In this document: positions 1-7,819 of the stretch, piece after piece
Layout: every line of letters starts with the position of its first letter
Numbering within the stretch: position 1 is the first letter of the stretch
Virus record (IMG/VR): IMGVR_UViG_3300030106_003099
Coordinates: 1-31,909 of that record
DNA length: 31,909 bases
Strand: one strand, 5' to 3'
DNA from: a virus
Translations under genes and position numbers: made by a program
The notes under the pieces: model-generated
Database searches by the model: none
Told to the model about the DNA's origin: nothing
The model's input: the letters and a program-made list of their open reading frames with translations, nothing else

Positions 1-183
1 GACGTTACCCCTTATCCTGTGGATTGGGAAGACCGGGAGCGGCAAACCCTCTTTGCTGGGTTCGTTCTTGGCATTGCTAGGGGCATGGGTCATAAGCTAA
101 GGTGGGGTGGAGATTGGGATCAAGATTTTCAAGTAATGGACAATCGCTTTGATGATTTTCCACATTTCGAGGTAAAAGACTAA
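1..183 (+). CDS. M15-family peptidase, C-terminal fragment (endolysin-like)
   Basis: Only the last 60 residues are present; the gene begins before the window. The fragment has the closing signature of phage M15 L-Ala-D-Glu / D-Ala-D-Ala peptidases: a PYPVDW segment, then RWGGDWD, then DNRFDDFPHFEV. The final PHFE carries the His that, in this family, ligands the catalytic zinc. The known role of the family is cleavage of the peptide stem or cross-link of peptidoglycan, either as the lysis enzyme or as a virion-associated wall enzyme. The stop codon overlaps the next start (TAATG), so it is translationally coupled to a virion-type gene. The membrane-protein cassette at 13169-14275 lies far away, so use as endolysin or as entry enzyme cannot be decided here. 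Family assignment is strong; role is inference. Confidence 0.88.
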   Translation, partial: DVTPYPVDWEDRERQTLFAGFVLGIARGMGHKLRWGGDWDQDFQVMDNRFDDFPHFEVKD

Positions 184-1469
184 TGCCCGGCACAACAGAC
201 ACAGTAAAAGCAAAACTTACACCCGGTGAATTTGTAATTCGCAAAGAAGCCGTAGATATGATAGGGGTTCCTATGCTAAATAAATTAAATGATATGCCAG
301 AAGAAGGTGGTCATTCCGCAATAGATAATATTATTAACATGGCGACATTAAGTAATATGAAAATGATGTATGGTGGTGGAATGGTAAGGCCTAATTATGC
401 TGGTGGTGGTATGGTGATGGATCAGTATGGTCATGGTGGTATGGTAAAAAATAAAATGATGGGATATGGCCATGGAGGCATGGTGAAAGATAAGATGATG
501 ATGATGGAGAAGGGTGGACAGTTAAAGATGGTGCCGGAAGATAACCCCGGTTTAGGTAAGTTGCCAGAAATGGTACGAAACCGTATGGGATATATGCAAG
601 ATGGTGGGATGGTAGAAGATAATTTGATGGGTATGATGGGTGGCGGTATGGCTAAGAAGAAAAAGGGCTATGGATATCAAGAAGGTGGAATTGTAGGGAT
701 GATAAAGAATTTGTTTTCTAAAAAGCCCCTACAGTCAGAACCCGTTGAAGATATAGAGCAAAGCAGTGCTCCTATGGTAGATATGGACAGGGTTTTAGCC
801 ATGAGTAATGCAAGAAAAAAATTGTCTCCTGAATCTAGAGAGTTGGTGGATATTGGAGCCGCCAGTATTCCTATTCCAACTCCCCGGAGTTACAGTGAAA
901 GGGTTTCAGAAAGAAATAGAAAACTTATGGATGAGTATGGCGATATGAAGACTGCAATCGGTCGTCTTTCTTTCGACCAGTTAATGGATGCAATCCCCAA
1001 ATATCAAGAAGGTGGAGAGGTGATGTTTCCACCACAACCTGCCGACCCGTTACAAATAGACATGCGACAGGCTGATCCCAGCATATATGAGGGTAGTGTG
1101 TTAGGTGGCGGTGGTATGGGGCAAGACCCACTACAAATAGATGAAAGGATGGCAAACCCTGAAATGTATGAAGGGAGTACATTGGGTGCTACTGTTGACC
1201 CCCTACTTATGGAGTCTGAAATGTTGGAAGATGAGATTGTACAAAATCAAATGATGCAGGAAGAGTTGATTGAGGAAAAAGCTCGTAAGTCATTAGAGTT
1301 GCTTAAGCTTATGGGAGTATTGAGAGGTACTGCGGAGGCACTTGATTCTCCAGATGGTCGTTCTGGAGTCGAGGTTCCTCGTTCTTCTACGTTAGAGGGG
1401 TTTTTACAACCCATGCCTTATCGGGAATATGAAACTTTTCCATATCCTTATAAAAACAAAGTTAATTAA
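183..1469 (+). CDS. Gly/Met-rich virion-type protein with GG-x-V repeats
   Basis: 428 residues. The N-terminus holds a KAKLTPGEFVIRKEAVD segment, a motif I recognise from phage tape-measure and other virion proteins, which suggests a structural role. Residues about 60-170 are low complexity, rich in Gly and Met, with repeated units of the form YGHGGMVKxKMM, GGGMV, QDGGMV and QEGGIV, followed by a short Lys run. A further YQEGGEV lies near residue 280. The C-terminal third contains two similar DPLQID...MYEGS(V/T)LG units and then an acidic helical segment. It starts by stop-start overlap with the M15 gene and its own stop overlaps the portal start, so it sits at the head of the morphogenesis operon. 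Exact function is unknown; a minor head or internal protein is possible. No membrane segment is evident. Confidence 0.75.
   Translation: MPGTTDTVKAKLTPGEFVIRKEAVDMIGVPMLNKLNDMPEEGGHSAIDNIINMATLSNMKMMYGGGMVRPNYAGGGMVMDQYGHGGMVKNKMMGYGHGGMVKDKMMMMEKGGQLKMVPEDNPGLGKLPEMVRNRMGYMQDGGMVEDNLMGMMGGGMAKKKKGYGYQEGGIVGMIKNLFSKKPLQSEPVEDIEQSSAPMVDMDRVLAMSNARKKLSPESRELVDIGAASIPIPTPRSYSERVSERNRKLMDEYGDMKTAIGRLSFDQLMDAIPKYQEGGEVMFPPQPADPLQIDMRQADPSIYEGSVLGGGGMGQDPLQIDERMANPEMYEGSTLGATVDPLLMESEMLEDEIVQNQMMQEELIEEKARKSLELLKLMGVLRGTAEALDSPDGRSGVEVPRSSTLEGFLQPMPYREYETFPYPYKNKVN
360..700 (+). repeat. Degenerate in-frame repeats encoding GG-M-V units
   Basis: Imperfect short repeats of a TATGG-CATGG-TGG-ATGGT type pattern, clearest at about 420-500 where two copies encode YGHGGMVK followed by KMM. 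They lie inside the 183-1469 gene and produce its Gly/Met-rich tract. Copies differ at many third positions, so the amino-acid pattern is better conserved than the DNA. Confidence 0.6.
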
Positions 1470-3502
1470 TGGCAGAGCAAGATTCCAGAGCTAAATACAA
1501 TGAAGAGTTATATCGGGAGTGGAGAGACGCTCGTTCTGACTGGGATACAGAAGCTCGTAAAGATATTGACTTTTACCTAGGCAATCATTTTACAGCGGAT
1601 GAGTCGGATGAGTTATCATCTAGAAATCAAGCTGACATACCAATGGATCGCATCTCTGCGGCTATTGAAAAATTTAAAGCAGTTCTGACTTCAAGACCTC
1701 CAGCCTTTACCATAACACCAAGAGAAGATGCAGATGTGCAAGTTGCTTCTTTGTGGCGCACTATTATGGGTTATGTATGGCAAAATTCAGATGGAGACTG
1801 GCAAATGAAGCAGGCGATACAGGATTATGCTACTACGGGAATGGGATATCTATATGCATACATTGACACAGAGTCAGACTTTGGTAGAGGTGACGTAAAA
1901 TTCACATACGTAGACCCATTTCGGGTTTATGCTTCTCCTAGCTCCCGTGATCGCTGGTTCGGCGATTCGGATGGTCTTATACTTTCCACCATCCTTACTG
2001 GCGAACAAGCCGTCAACCTCTACCCAGAATTAGGTGATAGAGTAGACCCCGTAACTGGGGAAAAAATAGAAGGTCTTATTAATGATATATCTGGTTTTAC
2101 TTATGATGAAGAAGACTACCCATCTTCCCAGAATAGAAACTCTATGAGCGTATTCACACCAGCGGAGGTAAAGGATAAGGACTATTATCAAGTAAAGAAA
2201 TATCAAATATTGGAAAGATTTTATAAGGTGAAGGTTCCTTATTATCGTATTATCGATATGAAAACACAAGAAGAGGATATTCTATCTCAAGAAGAATACA
2301 TTCAATTTGCCGAGGCTAATTCAGAAGTGTTTGAAATGGGCGGGTTTACCGCTATCGAAGTCTTTCAAACCCGTGTAAAAGTTTGTGCATCGATGGGTGA
2401 GGTAGTGCTTTATGAGCAGATATTAAATACCGATGAATACCCCATAGTTCCACTACCAAATATCTGGACTGGCACACCTTACCCTAAGTCAGACGTTTCC
2501 AGAGCCAGACCTATGCAACGCTTATTGAACAAGCTGTGGTCTTTAGCGTTATCACATGCTCAGGCTTCAGCGGGTTTAAAGCTATTGGTTCCGTTGGGGA
2601 GTGTGGATGATTTAGATCAGTTGGAAAAGGACTGGGCTAATCCCAATGCTGTGATTGAGGTAGATTCTTCACAGGGAGAGCCTCACTATCCAGCACCTCA
2701 GCCGCTAGCTGGAGAGTTTTATAGGTTAATACAACAGTCGGAATTTTATATTGATTTTATATTTGGGCTTCCTGAGATGATGCATGGCTTTGCGGAAAAA
2801 GCTCCTGAAACTATGCGTGCCACTGAAAGGATGATTGCATTAGGTAGCGAAAGACCAAAGTCAAAGCTTAGAGATATTGAATTTAGTATTAACAAGCTTG
2901 GAAAAATTTTATACAATCTATCCAAAGGTCACTACACATATAAAAAAATATTTAGGTTGGCCCAACCGAATAACAACATAACGGAGGTTATGGCAAATTT
3001 TTATACAGATGTCTCTGGTGCTGTACTTGACTTGAAAAAAGAAAGACATGCCTTAGATCAACACGATATACGAGTTGAGTCTGGCTCTACTATGCCTTCT
3101 AGTAAATATGCCGAGCTTGCGGTATATCTAGAAGCTTTCCAAATGGGCATTGTGGATAGGTATGAAGTGTTGAAAAAGAATCCAGAGCTATTTGATAAGG
3201 AGGGTATTATGCGAAGAACAGAAGAGAAGCAATTAATGCAACAGCAAATGCAAGCTATGGAAGAACAGATAAAGAATTTGCAAGGTGACTTGCAGACCGC
3301 ACAAAGAGAATCTGTCAGTGATAGAAAGAGAGTCGAGGTTGAGAAGTTTAAATCTCGTTTATCTGAGGTTAACTCAGAATCTAAGGCTGACAGGCGAGTG
3401 CAACGTAGTAAACTAGAAAATGAGGTGAAGCTAGAGGTGGAGAAATTATCCAATAATCTCAAAGAGGTACAGAGAAAGGTTAGTTCCGCTCCGGAAGCCT
3501 AG
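1469..3502 (+). CDS. Portal protein (podovirus/P22-like)
   Basis: 677 residues, the size expected for large portal proteins. The N-terminus is helical and charged (REWRDARSDWDTEARKDIDFYLGNHF), followed by NQADIPMDRISAAIEKFKAVL and SRPPAFTITPRE, a pattern typical of P22-like portals in marine phages. The central part has the alternating strand/helix look of the portal wing and clip. A segment about residues 430-460 (FYIDFIFGLPEMMHG...APETMRATERM) matches the stem/crown transition in these proteins. The last 90 residues are a Gln/Glu/Lys-rich coiled coil. It would form the dodecameric DNA entry ring at the capsid vertex and dock terminase and neck proteins. It starts by TAATG overlap with the preceding gene and is followed by scaffold and capsid genes, the canonical order. 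Confidence 0.9.
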   Translation: MAEQDSRAKYNEELYREWRDARSDWDTEARKDIDFYLGNHFTADESDELSSRNQADIPMDRISAAIEKFKAVLTSRPPAFTITPREDADVQVASLWRTIMGYVWQNSDGDWQMKQAIQDYATTGMGYLYAYIDTESDFGRGDVKFTYVDPFRVYASPSSRDRWFGDSDGLILSTILTGEQAVNLYPELGDRVDPVTGEKIEGLINDISGFTYDEEDYPSSQNRNSMSVFTPAEVKDKDYYQVKKYQILERFYKVKVPYYRIIDMKTQEEDILSQEEYIQFAEANSEVFEMGGFTAIEVFQTRVKVCASMGEVVLYEQILNTDEYPIVPLPNIWTGTPYPKSDVSRARPMQRLLNKLWSLALSHAQASAGLKLLVPLGSVDDLDQLEKDWANPNAVIEVDSSQGEPHYPAPQPLAGEFYRLIQQSEFYIDFIFGLPEMMHGFAEKAPETMRATERMIALGSERPKSKLRDIEFSINKLGKILYNLSKGHYTYKKIFRLAQPNNNITEVMANFYTDVSGAVLDLKKERHALDQHDIRVESGSTMPSSKYAELAVYLEAFQMGIVDRYEVLKKNPELFDKEGIMRRTEEKQLMQQQMQAMEEQIKNLQGDLQTAQRESVSDRKRVEVEKFKSRLSEVNSESKADRRVQRSKLENEVKLEVEKLSNNLKEVQRKVSSAPEA

Positions 3503-3520
3503 ACATCTAAGGAGAAAGCT

Positions 3521-4306
3521 ATGTCTACAACAGAACAACAGGAAGTAAATGTCCAAAACGATGAGGCCGTAACAAATGAGGCCTTTGTGGAAGATATCGT
3601 TAATCAACAAACTGGGCCTGAAAATCCAGACCAAGTTCAACAGCCAGTACAAGAACAGACTACTTTAATAGATCATGAAGCAGAAGCAAAAAAGTTTCAA
3701 TCTATGTATGATCGGTCACAAGCCGAAAATGCTAAATTGCAACAAGGTGCTCAAATACTTCAACTATTAGAGCAGAGACCAGACTTAGTTCAGGCATTGG
3801 AAAACGGTATAGCTAACCCACAAGGCGCATCAGTTCAAGAGCCTACTGTCGGAAAGGATGATTTCAATCCTTGGGAAGCCTTTACAGAAGATGGCTCCGA
3901 GTCAAGTAAATTTGTTAAGCAACAAATTGATCAAAGAGTTGACCGGATGGTATCAGAAAGGCTTGCTAAACAACAGCAACAGATGCAAGCCGATATGCAA
4001 ATGCAAAACACGGTAAATGAACTGCGAGGAGTGTATAAAATGTCTGATGGTGACATTCAAGACTTTTTACAGTTCACTACCAAACCAAAAGAGCAGGTAG
4101 GTTTAAACAATCTAGTAAAGCTTTGGCAAATGCAAAACGGGCAATCAGTTGCTAATAATGATACAATGGAAGCGGTAAATGCGGCAAAACAAGCTCCTAG
4201 AACTGCTGGCGTTCTTCAAGGCCAACCTCAGACATCACAAAAAAATGATACTGACAAGGTTTTTGATGCCGTCATGGGGAATAGTGGCTCTTTGCGATTA
4301 CCGTGA
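3521..4306 (+). CDS. Probable capsid scaffolding protein
   Basis: 261 residues, acidic and Gln-rich, nearly without cysteine or aromatic clusters, predicted mostly helical. A long Gln/Ala/Lys-rich helix spans about residues 50-85, and a second coiled coil with repeated QQQ and QMQ spans about 140-175. Composition, length and location between portal and capsid genes are those of phage scaffolding proteins, which template procapsid assembly and then leave. The start is fixed by a good ribosome site (AAGGAG at 3509-3514, six bases before ATG). No protease-like motif is visible. No direct sequence homology is claimed. Confidence 0.75.
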   Translation: MSTTEQQEVNVQNDEAVTNEAFVEDIVNQQTGPENPDQVQQPVQEQTTLIDHEAEAKKFQSMYDRSQAENAKLQQGAQILQLLEQRPDLVQALENGIANPQGASVQEPTVGKDDFNPWEAFTEDGSESSKFVKQQIDQRVDRMVSERLAKQQQQMQADMQMQNTVNELRGVYKMSDGDIQDFLQFTTKPKEQVGLNNLVKLWQMQNGQSVANNDTMEAVNAAKQAPRTAGVLQGQPQTSQKNDTDKVFDAVMGNSGSLRLP

Positions 4307-4341
4307 CGTAATAAACAAACCACAAACCAAGAGGTAATAAA

Positions 4342-5724
4342 ATGGCAATATCATACAATACTGGAACTTTAAAGTCCAGTGATATCACAGCTTCTACCAC
4401 CTCTGCTGGTGTAGGTCAGGCTCCCGATAGGAGACGGATATTTAATTTTGGAGATAGGGTTGCTGAATTAGCACCTGAAGAATCTCCATTCTTTGTATAT
4501 CTATCTCAGGTAGCCAAAGCACCTACCGATGATCCAGTATTTCGTTACTTGGAAAATCGTAACAAAATTAACTTTACAGATCGTTCACTTCTTTTGGCGG
4601 CTGATGTTAATGGTGGCTCCGCTGTGTCCGCAGGATCGTCTTATGCGTTTACTGTTGATACTGCTGGTGGAGCGGCTGTTGAATATCTGCTAAAAGGTAT
4701 GGTGGTGGCTGTTCAAACCGCAGACCGTACTGGTGATGTAGGTATTGGGCACACGATTGTTAGAGTTGATTCAGCAGTAACACATGGTAGTAGTTCTTCT
4801 ACGTTTACTGGTAAGATTATTGATGTCTCAAATAGTAATGTTTCGGGATATAATGTTCTTAGCAATAATGACGTAGCGCAAATAATAGGTACTTCCTTTG
4901 AGGAAGGGTCGGGTGCTCCTGATGTTTTTTCCACAGAGCTTGAAGATAATTATGGGTATACCCAAATCTTTAAAACAGCCGCTGAAATGACAAACACAGC
5001 GTACGCAACTCGCTATCGTGGGTATGCAGACGAGTGGAGTCGTTTATGGGCTGATAAGCTACGTGAGCATAAAATTGACATTGAAAGAGCTATGCTCTTC
5101 GGTCAAAAAGCTCGCCAAGGTGGTATTCAGTACTCTGAAGGTCTAGTAGGTCACATACTAAAAAATGTTAACCCAGTTGTAAATACGGATGACTTTAGCT
5201 ATACCTCAGGTAGTTCATACTATCGAAGTGTTGCACAGGCAGAAATGACTTATGATAGATTACTTAGTGATCTTGAGGTAATTTTTGACCCTGCTAGAGG
5301 TGGAGCTTCAGATAAGTTGGTACTATGTTCTTTACCGGTAATTACGTTTTTTAACAAGTTAGGTGATGGAAAATTCCTTGATGCTTCTATGGGCCATGCG
5401 GCTAATAATTATAGAATGGATATGACCACTAGAAATGGTGCGTTTGGTCATTCTGTAATGGTTATTGATACGATTCATGGAACACTTAACCTTGTTAAAG
5501 AACCACTGTTTAGGGGTATTGCGGCTGGTTTTATGTTAATGGCTGACATGAGTCAAGTCTCTTATCGTCCGTTGATTGGAAATGGAATTAACCGTGATAC
5601 ACAGGTTATGACTAACGTACAATCTGCTGATGAAGACTTGAGAAAAGACATGATTCTAACCGAAGCTGGTTTAGAAGTTAGTCTTTCCGAATCTCATGCT
5701 TTGTTTAACCTAGAACACGATTAA
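4342..5724 (+). CDS. Major capsid protein
   Basis: 460 residues, directly downstream of portal and scaffold. The N-terminal part contains FNFGDRVAELAPEESPFFVY and then DDPVFRYLENR, a pattern I associate with major capsid proteins of marine podoviruses. Residues about 90-180 form a Ser/Thr/Gly/Val-rich beta insertion that could be a surface domain. A mostly helical stretch follows (WSRLWADKLREHKIDIERAMLFG). The C-terminal third includes a GAFGHSVMVIDTIHG strand pair and a long mixed segment consistent with an HK97-type A-domain, although the fold is inferred from position and size rather than shown. An AGAGGT ribosome site precedes ATG. It is expected to be the most abundant virion protein. 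Confidence 0.85.
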   Translation: MAISYNTGTLKSSDITASTTSAGVGQAPDRRRIFNFGDRVAELAPEESPFFVYLSQVAKAPTDDPVFRYLENRNKINFTDRSLLLAADVNGGSAVSAGSSYAFTVDTAGGAAVEYLLKGMVVAVQTADRTGDVGIGHTIVRVDSAVTHGSSSSTFTGKIIDVSNSNVSGYNVLSNNDVAQIIGTSFEEGSGAPDVFSTELEDNYGYTQIFKTAAEMTNTAYATRYRGYADEWSRLWADKLREHKIDIERAMLFGQKARQGGIQYSEGLVGHILKNVNPVVNTDDFSYTSGSSYYRSVAQAEMTYDRLLSDLEVIFDPARGGASDKLVLCSLPVITFFNKLGDGKFLDASMGHAANNYRMDMTTRNGAFGHSVMVIDTIHGTLNLVKEPLFRGIAAGFMLMADMSQVSYRPLIGNGINRDTQVMTNVQSADEDLRKDMILTEAGLEVSLSESHALFNLEHD

Positions 5725-5732
5725 GGAGTTGA

Positions 5733-6236
5733 ATGATGGCTAGAGGTTCAAGACTAAATAGTTCAAGTGGTAATTACGATGCTAAAGTTGGAGGAATGAG
5801 GCAGTTAACTGGCAGTATTACATTAACAAATGATGATTCTGGTAGTTTATTTGTTTTAAACTCTACTTCTGCATTAACAGTGACCCTTCCCACAGATGCT
5901 AACTGTGACATTGGGTGCCATTACAAGTTTATTGTGCAAACAACAAACGACAATGCGTACACAATATCAACAGGCGATAATGCTGACAGCGGCGGGGATG
6001 ATTTCGTTGGTGGTGTAATATTAGCTTCTACAACAGCGGGTTACGGCTTTGCTGTTGTTCCAGCGGCTAATGACTGTAATATCATCTTAGATGGTAACTT
6101 AGCAGACACTGGCGGTGAAAAAGGTTCATGGGTAGACGTTACTAAAATCACAGCAGACGAATGGATGGTACAAGGCTGTGTTTATAGTGATGATGCTGAT
6201 ACAGATGGAACCGCACTGTTCACAGACACTGATTAA
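5733..6236 (+). CDS. Capsid-associated beta-rich protein (decoration candidate)
   Basis: 167 residues directly after the capsid gene. AGGAG at 5724-5728 fits the second of two consecutive ATG codons (5736) better than the first (5733). The N-terminus is Ser/Gly/Asn-rich and flexible. The rest alternates strands and Gly/Asp/Asn turns (GSLFVLNSTSALTVTLP, then YKFIVQTTNDNAYTIST), as in small beta-sandwich proteins that bind capsids or head fibres. It is acidic, with a DDADTDGTALFTDTD end. It closes with two stop codons in a row (TAATAA). Function is inferred only from position and composition. Confidence 0.68.
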   Translation: MMARGSRLNSSSGNYDAKVGGMRQLTGSITLTNDDSGSLFVLNSTSALTVTLPTDANCDIGCHYKFIVQTTNDNAYTISTGDNADSGGDDFVGGVILASTTAGYGFAVVPAANDCNIILDGNLADTGGEKGSWVDVTKITADEWMVQGCVYSDDADTDGTALFTDTD

Positions 6237-6261
6237 TAATCCGAATACATAAGGATAACAG

Positions 6262-6312
6262 TTTTAGGTACTGTAGGGGTTGCCAATAAAAGGTAGCCCC
6301 TAAAACCTAAAA
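6262..6312 (+). promoter_or_regulatory. Long two-tier hairpin between head and basic-protein genes
   Basis: Outer arms TTTTAGGT (6262-6269) and ACCTAAAA (6305-6312) are perfectly complementary. Inner arms AGGGGTTGCC (6275-6284) and GGTAGCCCCT (6292-6301) pair over ten positions with two G-U wobbles, with a seven-base A-rich loop. No U-run follows on either strand, so it is not a textbook intrinsic terminator. It could be an RNA processing site, a partial terminator setting the level of the downstream genes, or a leader structure for the gene starting at 6323, which has no clear ribosome site. Confidence 0.6.
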
Positions 6313-6322
6313 AAGATTAATT

Positions 6323-6529
6323 ATGAATAAATGTATACACTGCAATAAGAAAAATAAAGATAACTGGTTCTATTGTCGGTCTTGCGGAAAGAAGGCTTCT
6401 GAAAGTAAATTTACTACTAATATGTGGATGACATCACAGATGGGGAAGAGAACAGATGTAGAATTATCAGTTCAATCTATTTCTGACAACACGGCTAAAA
6501 TGAGAAAGAATTTAGGTTATGGCGGTTAA
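6323..6529 (+). CDS. Small zinc-ribbon protein
   Basis: 68 residues. Cys4 and Cys7 (CIHC) and Cys18 and Cys21 (CRSC) form a classical CxxC-x10-CxxC zinc ribbon in the first 25 residues. The remainder is short, helical and polar. Such mini-ribbons bind nucleic acid or act as protein docking modules. No convincing ribosome site precedes the ATG; the hairpin at 6262-6312 ends ten bases upstream. The last 11 bases overlap the following basic gene, so expression is probably coupled. It opens a run of four small coupled genes for basic or zinc-binding proteins embedded in the late operon. Confidence 0.75.
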   Translation: MNKCIHCNKKNKDNWFYCRSCGKKASESKFTTNMWMTSQMGKRTDVELSVQSISDNTAKMRKNLGYGG

Positions 6530-6809
6530 GAAAAAAGATCCAAAGTTAAAAAAAGCTGGTGTGACTGGGTTTAATAAACCGAAGCGCACCCCGGGTCATC
6601 CTAAAAAATCTCATGTGGTTGTTGCTAAAGTTGGCAAAACAACTAAATTAATTAGATTTGGTCAGCAAGGGGTTAAAGGTGCTGGCAAAAATCCAAAAAG
6701 TAAAAAAGATAAAGCTAGGCGTAAAAGTTATTATGCTAGGCATAACGCACAAGACCCCAATCCTAGTAAGTTATCAGCAAGGTATTGGAGTCATAAGGTA
6801 AAATGGTAA
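6519..6809 (+). CDS. Small Lys-rich basic protein
   Basis: 96 residues, very rich in Lys and Arg. It opens with AVKKKDPKLKKAGV and GFNKPKRTPGHPKKSHVV, has a central hydrophobic strand segment and IRFGQQGVKG, then a basic SKKDKARRKSYYARH tract and ends SARYWSHKVKW. I recall the combination RFGQQGV, a basic YxARH and a final YWxxKxKW from small proteins in marine phages, without an established function. The charge suggests DNA or RNA binding. It overlaps the zinc-ribbon gene upstream, and its stop overlaps the next start (TAATG). Confidence 0.78.
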   Translation: MAVKKKDPKLKKAGVTGFNKPKRTPGHPKKSHVVVAKVGKTTKLIRFGQQGVKGAGKNPKSKKDKARRKSYYARHNAQDPNPSKLSARYWSHKVKW

Positions 6810-6976
6810 TGAATAAAAAGGTAAAAGCCCCTACGGGTTATCACTGGATGAAAGCAGGTTCAGGATATAAACTTATGAAGAATCCTAGAGGTGGGTATAA
6901 GTCACATAAAGGTTCTTCCCTGATGGCAAGTTTTAAAGTGCAAATGACACATGGAACCGCAAAGAAAAAGAAGTAA
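6809..6976 (+). CDS. Very small basic protein (55 residues)
   Basis: Open frame from ATG at 6809 to TAA at 6974-6976, 55 residues, coupled on both sides by TAATG overlaps. It reads KAPTGYHWMK, YKLMKNPRGGYKSHKG, SFKVQMTHG and ends in four lysines. The composition is Lys/Gly/His/Tyr-rich and nearly free of acidic residues. The exact coupling to both neighbours and the shared basic character argue that it is a real gene. It may be a nucleic-acid-binding or virion DNA-condensing peptide (inference). Confidence 0.72.
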   Translation: MNKKVKAPTGYHWMKAGSGYKLMKNPRGGYKSHKGSSLMASFKVQMTHGTAKKKK

Positions 6977-7371
6977 TGTCTTCTGCGAAACGCACCAAGG
7001 AGTCTATGTGGAAAAGGATTGTTGCTAGTGTTAAGGCAGGTAGTAAGGGTGGTCGATCCGGTCAATGGTCTGCTCGCAAAGCACAGTTGGCTACAGCTAG
7101 GTATAAAAAAGCAGGGGGTGGCTATAAGGGTAAAAAGTCATCCAGTAATAAACTTTCTAAATGGTCTAAACAAAAGTGGGATTATGTCAGTGAAGGAGAT
7201 AAGAAAAAACCAAAATCAAAACGTGGTCGTTACCTACCTGAGTCAGTTAGGAAAAGTCTTAGTCCCAGTGAAAAAGCGGCTACAAATAAAAGAAAAAAGT
7301 CAGCTTCTGCTAAGGGAAAGCAAAAAGCAAAATACTCTAAGAAAATTGCACGCAAGGTAAGAAAGGCATAA
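6976..7371 (+). CDS. DUF5872-like basic protein
   Basis: 131 residues, strongly basic. The segment GRSGQWSARKAQLATARYK, then GGGYKG, then LSKWSKQKWDYVSEGD and GRYLPESVRKSLSP, is one I recognise (from memory, not checked) as the DUF5872 signature, a family of unknown function found in some phages and in large eukaryotic DNA viruses. The C-terminus is a Lys/Arg/Ser/Ala-rich tail resembling histone or protamine tails. The start overlaps the previous stop (TAATG) and the next gene begins two bases after the stop. The charge and clustering suggest binding of packaged DNA. A second 113-codon frame inside it (7019-7360) is a shadow. Confidence 0.78.
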   Translation: MSSAKRTKESMWKRIVASVKAGSKGGRSGQWSARKAQLATARYKKAGGGYKGKKSSSNKLSKWSKQKWDYVSEGDKKKPKSKRGRYLPESVRKSLSPSEKAATNKRKKSASAKGKQKAKYSKKIARKVRKA

Positions 7372-7372
7372 T

Positions 7373-7819
7373 ATGGCTACATTAAAAGTAAAAATACAAG
7401 AAGATATTATTTTAGATAATCAAGACTACGGTTCAAAAAGAACATTTGAAGTTGCTAGTATTGATGAGATTTATAAAAGAATGATTACCGCTCCCGCATC
7501 AACAAGCACTACTATAGCAACATTTGCGGCGGCGGTTAGTACATCTGATGGTGCATTTGATGTGAATGATGTAAGGTATATTAGAATTACCAATACTGCA
7601 ACTGCTAATCCAGTTACAGTGGCTTTAATCGGGGCCTCGGACAATGCTCAGTTTGTTTTAGAAGCTGGTAAAAGTTTAATGTTTGGCACTCCAGATGATT
7701 TTATGCTTGGCGAAACAGATACGACCCCAGCATTTTCTAGTTTAGAAGACTTAGCGGCAATTAAAGTTAATCCGGGTGGCAATGCGGTTGGGCTTGAATT
7801 GTTTATAGCGAGCGTTTAA
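7373..7819 (+). CDS. Beta-rich structural protein, unknown
   Basis: 148 residues. The pattern is strand-turn-strand throughout (VRYIRITNTATANPVTVALI, FVLEAGKSLMFG, KVNPGGNAVGLELFIASV) with a short N-terminal strand pair. This looks like a small beta-sandwich virion component. It lies between the basic-protein block and the neck genes, and its stop overlaps the next start (TAATG). Not recognised as a named family. Head decoration, neck or tail accessory are all possible. Confidence 0.68.
   Translation: MATLKVKIQEDIILDNQDYGSKRTFEVASIDEIYKRMITAPASTSTTIATFAAAVSTSDGAFDVNDVRYIRITNTATANPVTVALIGASDNAQFVLEAGKSLMFGTPDDFMLGETDTTPAFSSLEDLAAIKVNPGGNAVGLELFIASV

Noticed and set aside
3058-3462. 134-codon minus-strand frame antisense to the portal gene
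   Set aside because: Ser/Thr/Cys-rich shadow of the coiled-coil codons, without a ribosome site and inside a strong gene.
7019-7360. 113-codon frame inside the DUF5872-like gene
   Set aside because: It lies entirely in another frame of a convincing gene that is coupled by TAATG, and its translation is a Lys/Gln-rich shadow of the same basic DNA.
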